Part shown: one piece after another, positions 9,597 to 19,320 of the stretch
Numbering within the stretch: the first letter of the stretch is position 1
How the letters are laid out: the number at the start of each line of letters is the position of its first letter
Source: Zygnema cylindricum
Lineage: Eukaryota; Streptophyta; Zygnematophyceae; Zygnematales; Zygnemataceae
Length of the DNA stretch: 64,000 nt
Assembly: GCA_037447655.1 (NCBI GenBank)
Contig: JBBHKE010000367.1
Span: 137,946 to 201,945, forward strand
Direction of reading: 5' to 3'
Translations under genes and position numbers: made by a program
Notes under the pieces: generated by a model
Database searches by the model: none
The model's input: the letters and a program-made list of their open reading frames with translations, nothing else
Told to the model about the DNA's origin: nothing

Positions 9597-11630
9597 CTTT
9601 ACTGTTCTCCAGGAGTCCCCAAAAATAGCAGGATAGGGTTGGGCTCCATCCGGACAATTTTCTTCGCACGTGTCGGGTCGTTTCGACAAATTCAAGGAGA
9701 CGAAAAGATTCACCTGCAAAATCTCATGACTGGGAATAGCCGCGTAGACTCGGGCGTACCTGGGCGGACCTGTTATTTTATTACACGTGCAATTTACGGG
9801 GAAAAAATAATTTGGTTAGAACTAAAAAAGCTGCCAGTGCAAATTTTAAAAACGTCCTTTGCTGTCGCAAAAAGAAATCTGATTTGGATAGATTTTGGAC
9901 TAATACCAGAAAAAATATTAGAAGCGGATGACAGCCAGGAAAAACCGTTTTTTCAAAAATTTCTGTCTTTCCGGTCTTCATATTTGTTTTGTTTGTTACG
10001 GTCACGCGGCGAAGCGAGGTTGGTAGATACTGTGGTACGGTTCATGCAGTCAATTCATTTTTCAAAATGAGCGAATCATGAGACGCAAATGGGAGCCCGA
10101 CCCAAACCCTAATCTGCCCGAAAAATTTCCAACAAACTTTAGCCGTCGGGGAAAATAATTTAGGTACTACATCGCAAAAAGATAATAACTGACGTGAAAA
10201 AAAGCTGTAAAAATTATATAAGCAATTCTTGTTACACATCCTTGTACTTTCCTTTTAATGTGACAAATTATATATGGCAAAAATTAATATCCCCGGTCCT
10301 GCAGATGGACTCACAAAATAAGTCATCCACACGTGTGTCTGTTTGTCCCAATAGGGGCGCTTCATAAGCCAATCCTAAGCGTGCTTTCAGTTTTAGGTCA
10401 AACAACCGTCCCGGCGCAGACAATCCGTCCGATTCTCACCAAAGCAGAATTGACGGCCGAAACCGCGATAATTTTGTCGTTTTCTGAAAAATGGGCCCGC
10501 TGGAGCTTGAGCCCTGGATACATCCAGCGACAGCATTTTATAGTAACGTGGCCATATTATGTCCACACAAGAGATATATTACACTTTACCAGCTGCCCCT
10601 ATCGATTGAAAATGTGTCAGAATTTTCCAAACCCTGTTTGGCTCTTTGCGAGTTCTTCCATATAATACCAATTTTACCGTACTATCAAGCGGCTAAGAAA
10701 AGCGGCAAAATCCACAAATGACAAATAAGAAGGGGAAAAAAAGAGACACGACAAAATTGTTAAGCCGAATCAGGACTGCACGCTAAATTACAAATACAGT
10801 ACGTACTGTAATAATCAGGGCTGTACGCAAATCTCCAATGATTGCGGTACAAAATCTGTTGCAAATTCTGATCGTTATACGTACGGTCAGCCAGCCTGTG
10901 CACCGACATTTTGTCAAATCCTTCCCGCCAATTCGAATCCTCGTGCGGGGAAACGTAAAGACAAACAGCCTGTAACGGCTGTCACGCACTATAGCCACCT
11001 CGCTTTCTCAAAACACCAACTTGCATAGATTGTAACGTGACGTCAAGTGGCCGTACACGTGAGCGTCAGACTCTTACTTTCTGTACCTTTTACATGAAAT
11101 AACCGTACATACATTGATTTTTCTCTCTCTTCGGACCTTGGATGTACGGCACCATTGGCAAATCAGCATGTGGCGTTTTGCCAGTGTACCGGCCCATCCC
11201 TGCAACTCTGTCACCTACAGACAGACACTATCGGACAAAAACCGCACCAAAGCAAATTCGTACGTTTCCTGTTTGCTATCCGTACTTACAATCGTACCTC
11301 ATGCTCATTCCGAACCCGCAAACTTACTTCCCATTCGCCCATTTAGAGACTGACATCCCTTCTTCCGCTCAAATATCATGTCCACGTGTCAAAGACGTAA
11401 AACTGCCACCTGTCCGCTCACTTTCCAGATTGTCTCCGTATTCCGTACGACCTCCGTCACCCACTAGGCATATCATTTTCCGTACGTCCAGCGATCCACC
11501 GACCTACGCCCGCCTCCCGCGACCTCACGCCTTCCCGGCACGTGTCTCTCGCGGCCCGTGGTCGGTGGCCGGCGCCATGCGTCACGCAATATGTGTCGAC
11601 GACGGCCAACTCCGTGAGCGGCGCAGAAAC
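9597..11630. other. Intergenic and upstream region of the pyrophosphatase-like gene
   Basis: No supported gene. ORFs at 9555-10070 and 10333-10665 have no recognisable motif. From about 11100 the composition becomes C-rich and cytosine-biased, leading into the polypyrimidine tract. CACGTG words occur at about 11382 and 11538, ahead of the denser G-box cluster downstream. Confidence 0.5.
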
Positions 11631-11635
11631 TCCAC

Positions 11636-11880
11636 AGATCTCCCTTCCCTCCTACCTGCTCCCCTTTCCCCCACCCGTCTCCCTTCCCACCTCTTTCGCT
11701 TCCCACGTCTCTCCCTCCACCCCTCTCTCTTCCCCCTCTCTCTTCCCCCCCTCTCTTCCCTCTCTCTCTCGCTCTCCCTCCCTCTCTCTCTCTCCCTCTC
11801 TCTCTCTCTACCTCCCCCTCGCTCACCCCAATCCCGCTGAGCTTCTCCTTCTCCTTTCCTACCCTGCCTACCTCTCTCCC
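11636..11880. repeat. Polypyrimidine (CT)n tract upstream of the pyrophosphatase-like ORF
   Basis: About 240 bp of almost pure C/T on the plus strand, including long CT dinucleotide runs, ending about 17 bp before the start codon at 11897. In plants such CT-rich stretches are common in core promoters and 5' leaders. ORFs in it (Ser/Leu/Pro rich one way, Arg/Glu/Gly the other) are compositional artefacts. Confidence 0.8.
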
Positions 11881-11882
11881 GC

Positions 11883-11894
11883 TGCCACGTGGCA
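11883..11894. promoter_or_regulatory. G-box palindrome immediately before the start codon
   Basis: TGCCACGTGGCA, a perfect 12-bp palindrome containing the CACGTG core recognised by plant bZIP and bHLH factors. It ends 2 bp before the ATG at 11897, so it would be in the 5' leader or core promoter. Confidence 0.6.
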
Positions 11895-11896
11895 GC

Positions 11897-13036
11897 ATGG
11901 CGGTTCTCGCTCGCCACGGCATCCATGCTCGCTCTCACAGCTACTCTGGGATTTCCACGTGGCAGGAGAGCCAATCAGGGACTGACAGGTGGACAGAGAG
12001 CCACTCGCGACGCAGCGACGAGCGTCTCTTCGATCTCGCGTGGGAGGCTCTGGACAGCGACACGTGTACGGAGGCCAGTACAAACACTCCAACGGAAACT
12101 GAAGCCGAAACTGGGACGCAACACGGAGACGGGAGAGAGAGAGGAGATGAAGAAGGCGAGGGAGAGGGAGAGGGAGAAGACGGAGAAGGAAAAAGACAAG
12201 AGTTGCCGGGATTGTACTCGTTGAAGAGAGAGTCGGAGAAAAAGAGAGGAGGGAAGGGAGAGGACAGAGGTGGGGGAGAGGTAGCAGAGGAGAATAAAAA
12301 GAAGGACGCGCTCCCTTTGGCCGATGGATGGAGCGGCTATTTCCCCAAAACCCAATCTCTAAGTGCCACGTGGCAAGTGATGGAATACGGAAATGCCGGC
12401 AGTTTACGACACCGCCTTCTCTATGTGGATTCCGTTGGGACTCTCCTCAGTCCCTGGCACCACCTACCACTCTATGGAAAAGATGGGCTTTTAAATTTTG
12501 TCTGTATTATGCCACGTGGCACTTGGTTGAAGAGAGAAATAGCCCAATCGGAGCCCTACGCACCCATCCGCACCGTAAAAGAGAACGGAGAACCGGCGCG
12601 GTTCACGGAAAATACGGCGTGGAATTGGGGATTTTTTCCACAGAGTTTTGCAGGGGGAGAGTTTGAGGGAGTGGAGGGAGTGGAGGGGATGAATCTGGAC
12701 GGGAGACCTGTCCAGGTGCTGGATTTGGGAACGAGAGGAGCGAGGTTGGGGGAGGTGTACAGTGTGAAGGTTCTGGGAAGGGTAGGGGTGAGAGAGAGGA
12801 GGGGAGAGGGAGGGGAAGTGGTGAGCTGGCGAATTTTGGCGATTGCGGCTGATGACATCATGGCGCCGATGTTGAATGGACCTGCTGACATCAGCAAGTG
12901 CTTTCCCACGAGGATGAAGGAGATAAAGTCTTGGTTGGAGAGAGAGACAGGTGAGAGAGGGGGGGAGGAGGGAGGGGAGGGGGGGCGAAGCGGGAGGGGA
13001 GGCGAGGCGGGAGGGGAGGGTGTGGAGGGTAGGTAA
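11897..13036 (+). CDS. Family I inorganic pyrophosphatase homologue, probable pseudoenzyme
   Basis: The ORF of 379 codons starts at an ATG in good context (GCAGCATGG). Residues 1-60 are Arg/Ser rich and could be a targeting peptide. Residues 70-150 are Glu/Gly/Lys low complexity. Residues about 155-350 align to plastid-type soluble pyrophosphatases: SPWHHLPL, DGLLNF, then K and E of LKRE, EPYAPI, WNWGFFPQSF, RPVQVLDLG, SWRILAIAADD, CFPTRMKEIKSWL. Active family members hydrolyse PPi with the D-x-D-P-x-x-D signature. Here that place reads DGRPVQ, so two of three metal-binding aspartates are Arg and Gln. The Glu of the VEIP motif is Ile, the YG tyrosine is Trp, and the later Asp and Lys (DWK in relatives) are Ser and Arg. 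A donor at 12950 (GACAG then GTGAGAG) and an acceptor at 13217 (TTTTTTTGCAG) would end the protein after Val-Ile (353 aa), without the usual C-terminal helix. Catalysis is unlikely. A structural or regulatory role is inference. Confidence 0.75.
   Translation: MAVLARHGIHARSHSYSGISTWQESQSGTDRWTESHSRRSDERLFDLAWEALDSDTCTEASTNTPTETEAETGTQHGDGRERGDEEGEGEGEGEDGEGKRQELPGLYSLKRESEKKRGGKGEDRGGGEVAEENKKKDALPLADGWSGYFPKTQSLSATWQVMEYGNAGSLRHRLLYVDSVGTLLSPWHHLPLYGKDGLLNFVCIMPRGTWLKREIAQSEPYAPIRTVKENGEPARFTENTAWNWGFFPQSFAGGEFEGVEGVEGMNLDGRPVQVLDLGTRGARLGEVYSVKVLGRVGVRERRGEGGEVVSWRILAIAADDIMAPMLNGPADISKCFPTRMKEIKSWLERETGERGGEEGGEGGRSGRGGEAGGEGVEGR
11955..11962. promoter_or_regulatory. G-box core inside the 5' coding region
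   Basis: CCACGTGG palindrome in the context TTCCACGTGGCAGG. It is the second of four such sites in about 640 bp. Confidence 0.4.
12364..12375. promoter_or_regulatory. G-box palindrome inside the coding region
   Basis: A perfect TGCCACGTGGCA, identical to the one at 11883. It encodes Ala-Thr-Trp-Gln at the beginning of the pyrophosphatase-like domain. Confidence 0.4.
12510..12521. promoter_or_regulatory. G-box palindrome inside the coding region
   Basis: The third perfect TGCCACGTGGCA, within the codons for the Met-Pro-Arg-Gly-Thr segment of the pyrophosphatase-like domain. Confidence 0.4.
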
Positions 13037-13039
13037 GGG

Positions 13040-13795
13040 AGCGGATGGAGGGAGGGAAGGGGAGAACGGAGGGAAAAGTGCAGATGGGGAGGAAACTGGG
13101 AGAGGAAGGAGAAGGATTGCTGGGTGGAGAGAGAATGAGATGAGTAAGAGAGAGTGGAAGGAAAGGAGAGAGAGGTGATTCTTCAACAGTTTATTGTTTT
13201 ATTTTATTTTTTTGCAGTGATTTGAATGCTCTCAAATGTGACATTATCGCCGGAAAAAAAAAGTGTTGCATGAAAAGTGTGGATAAGATTGGTTTTTATT
13301 GGTCAAGTCTCGAAAAACAGAGCTTGTGGAAACCGACAAAATACTAATTCGGAACTTGAACAAAGGAAAAAAGTGATTACATGGTTGGTATGGATTGTTG
13401 TTGATAAAATGTAGTTTTTTTTTGAGTTGGGAAACGAGAATGCAAATCCAATAGTTTGTTTTTCTTCGGTTTTGAACATTTTTTCAAATCCAAATAATCA
13501 TTTAAGGAAAATTTAAGCCAATTAAAAAGTGAAGACTCCTAAATCTTTGCATATATAGAAAAGATAAGTTAAATTTTGTAGTTTTAAGTTCAAAAAAGTT
13601 AATAGAAATGTAGAAGAAAACACACATTGATTGAGGTGAATGTTTGACTCTTTTTTCTCTTTTTTAGTTCCTTTCTTTTCCTTTTTCCCTTTTTTTTTGG
13701 ATCGTTGAAAGCATTTGTCTTTATTCCGTCTCATTCACATGTTTGGCATTTTATGGATCGGTTTTAAATGTAACCGAGCTTATCTTGCACACTTG
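13040..13795. other. Intergenic / 3' region of the pyrophosphatase-like gene
   Basis: GGA-rich to about 13175, where the proposed intron lies, then AT-rich from 13190. The strong acceptor TTTTTTTGCAG ends at 13217. No further pyrophosphatase-like coding sequence is visible downstream. Confidence 0.5.
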
Positions 13796-14290
13796 ACTTT
13801 CCCTCCTCCCTCCTCTCCTCTTTCCCTCCTTGTCCTTCCTTGCCTCTTCACCCTGTCGTCTCCTTTGGTTACCTTCCCTTCTCTTTCTCTACTTACTAAT
13901 TCCTGGCTGTCTCCTCCTCCCAAATCTCTCCTTTCAGCGTATACTTCTTCTCCCCCTCTTTTGCTCTCATCTCCTTCGTTTTTCCCTCATCATCTTCTCC
14001 CACCGCCCTCTCCGTCTACTCTTCCTTTTTTGTCTCCTCTCCCTTTCCTCTCCACTCCTCTCGTTCTTGTCTGCTCTCATTTCCGTCTTGTTCTCCTCTT
14101 TCCACCTTTTCTTCCTCATTCTCACTTCTCCCCCTCTCCCTCTCCCTTTCCTCCTCTCTCCCCTCTCCCCCCTCCCCTCTCCGATCTCCACTCGCCTCAC
14201 ATTCTAACTTTCTCTCACCAACCCTCTCCCTCTCCTCCCCCTGTGCAGCTCTCTCCACCCCACTCTCCCTCCGCTCCTCCGTTGCCGGTC
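13796..14290. repeat. Polypyrimidine tract upstream of the second ORF
   Basis: About 500 bp of C/T-rich DNA (CTCCTCCC, TCTCC runs) on the plus strand. It ends just before an ATG at 14302, after which the plus strand becomes strongly purine rich. It copies the arrangement at the pyrophosphatase-like gene. Confidence 0.75.
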
Positions 14291-14301
14291 CTCTCTCCTC
14301 C

Positions 14302-14586
14302 ATGCGCCTCATTGCCCAAGCCAATGCTGCCTGGCAGCTCCTCGTCACTCCTCCTACCCCCCACGGCCCTTCCCTACACCCCCCTACAGCCCCGGACCAC
14401 ACCTCTCCTCCCACCCACAACTTGGACTCTGGTCTGGACCACGGTGGAGGGAGAGAGGAGACTTTTTGGAGGGGAGGAGGAGAGACGAGGGAGGCTCTAC
14501 AGGCATGTGATTATAAGAGGGAGTGGATGAAAGTGACGGCGGGAGAGAGTGAGGAGTGTGCCCCACTAAGCAAGCCTGGAGGGGGA

Positions 14587-14617
<31 letters not shown>

Positions 14618-15609
14618 GAGGAGGAGAAGGAGGAGGGAGAGGAGGTGGGAGTTTTGTGGGACGGATCGAGGAGAAACGGGTGCGTGCGAGGGAGGGGGAG
14701 AAAGAGGGAAGGGGAGGGGGAAGGGAAGGTTTGAATTTGAATGCATCAAAATCGCCTATCGAAGGTTTGACAGAGAATTCGAAGAGAAGGTTTTTGAGTT
14801 TTTTGGAGAAGGCGAGAGAAAAGGCCGCACAAGAGAGGAAGGGGGAGGAGGAGGGAGGTGAGGGATCTCGATTTTTGGAAGAAAGGTATCTACGAACTGT
14901 TAGTGAACCGAAAGTGATTTTTGGCGAAAGGGAGAGCGAAGGAGAGAAGAAACTGAGCCGAATGTTGAAAGCGAGAAAAGCGAGGTTTTCCACTTGGTCA
15001 GTTAGGGGAGGAAGGAAGAGAGGGGAATTGATGGATACCTCTCTCTCTCCCACCTCGCCTTCGAAAACAACTTCGTTTTCGTGTTCGCGAAGTTTGGATG
15101 AAGTCACTCTCAGAAAAATTGCGAGAAATTCGTTTCCATCAAAAGGATATTCAACGGTGAGGAGAACGTGGGCCCAATTTAGGGGAGAAAAGGTGAAAGA
15201 GGAGGGGGAGATGGAGGGATGGGAGGAGAGGGAAAGGACGAGTGTGAAAGACCGAAAGGCAGAAATGGAAAAAGCTCCACTCACAGTTGTAGAAGAATGG
15301 AGAGATCTATTTGCGATTGCAAACAGCGAGAGGAAGGAGAAGCAAGAGAGGAAGGGGGAGAAGGAATCTGAAGAGGGAGAGGGAGAGGAGGACGAGGAGG
15401 ACGGGGATGCCGAGGAAGCGAATCGGACGGAGAGGACTTTGAAGGAGGCGGCAGAGAAGTTGAAGAATTTGAAGAGATCGGAACAGCCATGGATGATTTC
15501 GGAGGATGAGAGGAGAATAATGGCGAGTCTAGTGAATGGGACTTACGAAGTGAAGGGAGGGAATTTAGAGGGAGAGGTAGTTGTAGAGATGATGGTGAAA
15601 GAGTGCTGA
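14302..15609 (+). CDS. Hypothetical low-complexity charged protein (435 codons)
   Basis: This is a long uninterrupted plus-strand ORF. I recognise no family. The first 70 residues are Pro/His/Gly rich. A glycine run (14578-14650, about 16 consecutive Gly codons) follows, then Glu/Lys/Arg-rich sequence containing less biased islands such as SKSPIEGLTENSKRRFLSFL, SRMLKARKARFSTWS, SCSRSLDEVTLRKIARNSF and SEQPWMISEDERRIMASLV. The last ones look like real protein rather than purine noise. An acidic stretch of Glu/Asp lies near residues 350-375. It stops at 15607-15609 and AATAAA-like words follow at about 15841. It may be one exon of a larger gene. The ORF could also be partly fortuitous, because purine-rich DNA has few stops. 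Confidence 0.45.
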
Positions 15610-17374
15610 GAAAAGAGAGAGAGAGAGAGAGAGAGGGGATTGCATGCGAGCAAGTGTGAGAAAGTGTATGAGAGAGAGGGTGTGCCTGACGGAGAGCGAG
15701 AGAAAAACTGGGGAGAGAATGGAATTGAAAGGAAAGAGAGGAATCAATAAGAAAGTGGTGAGAGACTTTCCAAATAAAGGGGAACAGATTTGTGAGAGCG
15801 GGAGAGGGAGGAGAGTAGGGAAAAGGGGTATAAATGAGGGGAATAAATACATTGGGAGGGAGAAAGTGGATCATTCATGCATTTTAGAATTCTATAAGAC
15901 TAAAAAATTCTTCTAGGCTAAAACTCTATGAACCCTATTGTGTAAGCTTATTTGTTCAATTGTTCCTGCAATACTGTATTCTTGTTCTTCTCCTCCTTTT
16001 GGCAGCTTCTTTTTGAGAGCAGTGTGAGCACAGATGAGAGCCACAGAATCTGAAGGCTCCTGTGTGCTCCAGCCACGGCTGTGACACGTGTCACATCTGC
16101 AATGGAGAAAGACCAGGGATAACCGACGAAAGAAAGAAAGAGATAGATTCCTGTTATTACATAGAACTGAAACTGTGTGTCAAACAACGCACATGTTACA
16201 AGGAAAGACAGCTAGTACTTTACAGGATACTCTATAATTTCAGGACTTCTGTGGTGCTATACAATAGTAGAGATATAAACAGGTAGATAGATAGATAGAC
16301 AGACAGCGAATTTGAAAAATTTCGAGATAGGCAGATTGAAAAATGATAGGGTAGATAAGCTTGGTTTCGGGGTTATGGCTATGATTTGTGTGCTGTGTGG
16401 TTAGAGAATTTAGGGCTTTGATATTGATTCTACATTATTTATCTAGTCAAGTTCTTTTGCAGACAGGGTTAGGTTTTCCTATTCTAGTTTGGATGGTATC
16501 TCTTAAGCGGGTGATACCAAATGTCAGATGCAATGCTCTTCTATGGTTAGAAAGGAGGCATATGGAGGAGGGTTGTACATATATTTTTTCTAAAAAAATA
16601 GCAACTTGAAAGCCTTATCCAATTGTATTAATATGAGCAAGAAATCAAGGTTGAATGCACAAAATCTCCCTTGTCTCTCAACCATGTCTCTCTCTCTCCC
16701 TCTCCTGCTTCTTCTGCCCTCTCTCTCTCCCTCTCCCTCTGGAAAGGGTGCCAAGGTAGTCGCCTAATTGGAGTCTACTGCATTGTGTTTAGTGTTAAGT
16801 CTCATCAACAGTTTTCTGAGTCATTTGTGATAAGATTACAGGCAAGATTATAAGTTTACATATGATCACTCAGAGTATTGCTTTGTAAACTTCAATCATA
16901 AGCTTATTCTACGACACTGTGACAAAGGACTGCAAACTCTAGGAAGAAAAGTGATATGGTCATTGATTTTCAATGAGCTGATCCTGGATGTTATTTGCCT
17001 TGTTATACTCGTTGATTTTCAACTATCTGTATAAATCTGTATGTATACACATATGTCATTGCCTTGGATCTCTTCAAAAGAACTAAAGTGTTTGTAACTT
17101 CAACGGTCGTTTGAGTGTTGCTTAGATTCGAATTTATTTCTGCTTTGGTTGCCATGGATGGCATTTGACTATGTGGCCTTGGCTCCAACATTGCCATCAT
17201 TGCAAGAGTTATGTGTTCTGTGTGTGTAGTAGTGGAGCTGCAAAAGACATACAGAACAGTATTGTACAGGTGAATTCAGTATAATATGATACAGGACAGT
17301 AAAATACAGTGCGGAAGAATACAAAATAGTAGCATACAGAATATTGGAATACAGAGCTGTACAGTTTAATACAC
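15610..17374. other. Intergenic with microsatellites
   Basis: Contains (GA)n at 15615-15640, GATA/GACA repeats at about 16280-16306, a CT-rich stretch at 16685-16741 and a degenerate ATACAG-type repeat at 17250-17365. The rest is ordinary AT-rich DNA with no supported gene. Confidence 0.6.
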
Positions 17375-17576
17375 TACACCGCCAATCGCTATTAGAGTAT
17401 ATAACGCCAATTCGGTGCCCTTTTTTCAAAAAAAAAAACCTGAAATACAAATTAATAACGCTATTTAAGTACGTGGACCATAATCTGCCACGTCTCAGGT
17501 ACTAAATTAGAATCAATAACGCTAATTGTTTTTTGACGCTATTTAATCCTTGACTCTAATAGCGATTGGCGGTGTA
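17375..17576. mobile_element. MITE family C (about 200 bp)
   Basis: TIRs TACACCGCCAATCGCTATTA and AATAGCGATTGGCGGTGTA. The TIR core matches families A and B, but the body differs: it contains AACGCCAATTCGGTGCCC, an A-run followed by CCTGAAATAC, and GTGGACCATAATCTGCCACG. The last block recurs in the copy at 49665-49866. Confidence 0.85.
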
Positions 17577-17743
17577 CAGTATTACTCTACTGTAGTAATC
17601 TGTATATTTTTAGTTTTCTGCTTTTATATGTGTTTCTTTTATTTATTTGTGGCTGTAGCTTGGATAGTTTGAAGTGGTTTTTGGGGGTTTGTGCATTAAA
17701 TTAAAACTATATTAATAAATTTAAATTGCTCGCTCGTTCCATC

Positions 17744-17814
17744 GGTTCCATGATCTAGCGGTTATGATGTCAGACTCTGAATCTGAATGCCCGAGTTCAA
17801 TTCTCGGTGGAACC
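17744..17814 (+). tRNA. tRNA-Gln (anticodon CUG)
   Basis: Full cloverleaf of 71 nt. The acceptor stem is GGTTCCA/TGGAACC, the D stem ATC/GAT with GGTT in the loop, and the anticodon stem TCAGA/TCTGA around loop CTCTGAA (anticodon CTG). The T stem is CCGAG/CTCGG around TTCAATT. No intron. Only a four-T run about 20 bp downstream is available as a Pol III terminator. The neighbouring DNA resembles that following the second copy. Confidence 0.95.
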
Positions 17815-19320
17815 TATTAGCTTATGTCTCGGTTTTCGGCCTCGTCAACCTGCTCCGTACTATTCTGAAAACGGCCTCTTGAGTAGATCTGGCTGCCTAG
17901 CGCATAGTACTGTAGCTGTGGCTTGGAGCGAAGCTGACTGGAGCAAACCGTGAATCGCTATTTAGTGTAAACAGATTATTTGTGTAAGAAACTCAAGTAT
18001 TGTAAACGCTATTTCGAAGTAGAGGACGCCAACAAAACCTTGACGGTAATAAACAGACGTAACTACGAATCGAATCTGAGTGCTCTTTCCCGTGCCAAAA
18101 GCCTCTCACCTTCTCGTGTCGACGCCGTTATCTCATACATTTTCCTTTCCGTACGGAGGCATTTCGTACATTACAGTATTCAAGTACCCAACAGAAAGAT
18201 TTTATTTCCAAAAACGCGATGGTAATACCATCAAAGTACAAAACATGATTGTCACTAAAAAGTATTGATGACCAACAAAGGTTAAAGACCAAAATCCTAA
18301 AGGACTAAAACCGCAACAAAAATGCATGAAAAGCCTAAAAGGAAAGAAAGAAAGCAAGTACAACAAAACCAGACTATTGAAACACTACAAACTAACCTAG
18401 CCGCTAAAGCCTCAAACTACGCCCAACTAAAGATCAAAACTATGGATATCGTCTATATGCGCCGGGTTCAAGTACCTCCTGAATTAGAGTAATTCACACT
18501 AGTTGAAATGTACGTATAATAGCGTTGTCTTTGTTCTCTTTTATGCACAAGGGTTGTTGAATTTTATGCCAATTAAATTGTAAAATATTATATATTGTAC
18601 AATTTATGAACCTTTACATCGGTTCCATGATCTAGTGGTTATGATGTCAGACTCTGAATCTGAATGCCCGAGTTCAATTCTCGGTGGAACCTTAATTTTT
18701 TAGACAGTTTCGACCTCGTCACACTGTTCCTAACTCCACTGAGAAGCGTCACGACGACAAATCTGGATTTGGAGTTCGGACCGCAAAGAAAGAGTCACAG
18801 TTGTCAGAAGCTGGCTTGGAGCGATGCCGACTGGACCAGGCCGGGCTACGGTACAAACCAAGCTGGAAATCTAAGCCGCCACTTGGCTGGCACTAATTAA
18901 CGCCCTCCGTCGATGGCAAGAACAAACTTTCTCACATGCCAATAAATATTTTTTCAGCTCCGCTAATGAAAACTCAAAACAACCATTTTGTCAACTGCGA
19001 TCCGACAGTTCTACTTGCTCGGACGGCTGCCGCTGTACGGAAAAGCGTCACCCTGACTGAAATCTAGTATCATGACTGCCAAGCGTCACACAGTTGCTGG
19101 CTTAGAGAGAAGCTGACTGGACCAAATCAAGCTAAAATCCGAGCCGTCAATTTGTTTGCATTTAACACCCTCCATCTATGACGAGAGCGAACTCTCACAT
19201 GACACTGCATGTGATATTTCACACCCGTGCTTCAAAAAAATCTGCAATTTTGTCGACTCCCACGACGATTCTGCCAAGGTCTACTTGCTCGGACGACTGC
19301 CAGCTTTGCATTCGATCTGA
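17815..19320. repeat. tRNA-linked dispersed/tandem repeat units
   Basis: A landmark resembling GGCTTGGAGCGAAGCTGACTGG occurs at about 17920, 18811 and 19097. The first two follow a tRNA-Gln at similar distances (about 105 and 119 bp). The second and third are roughly 286 bp apart, and each is followed by related text (AAGCT...CGCC...TTAACRCCCTCC...CTCACATG and CTACTTGCTCGGACG-CTGCC). They are diverged direct repeats. A lone MITE-type TIR, ACCGTGAATCGCTATTTAG, lies at 17948. Confidence 0.65.
18621..18691 (+). tRNA. tRNA-Gln (anticodon CUG), second copy
   Basis: Identical to the copy at 17744 except for one C-to-T change in the D loop, and all stems are intact. A T-run (TTTTTT) a few bases downstream is a good Pol III terminator. 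The 3' flank (CGACCTCGTCA, later GGCTTGGAGCGATGCCGACTGG) is related to the flank of the first copy. Confidence 0.95.

Noticed and set aside
9061-9669. 202-codon minus-strand ORF
   Set aside because: It runs through a MITE including its TIRs and has no recognisable domain.
11142-11985. Overlapping Ser/Leu/Pro ORFs on plus and Arg/Glu/Gly ORFs on minus
   Set aside because: They are products of the CT-rich tract, where every frame stays open. They have no motifs.
13715-14530. 271-codon plus-strand ORF with a hydrophobic start
   Set aside because: Nearly all of it is Leu/Pro/Ser from the polypyrimidine tract, and it overlaps the start of a better ORF in another frame.
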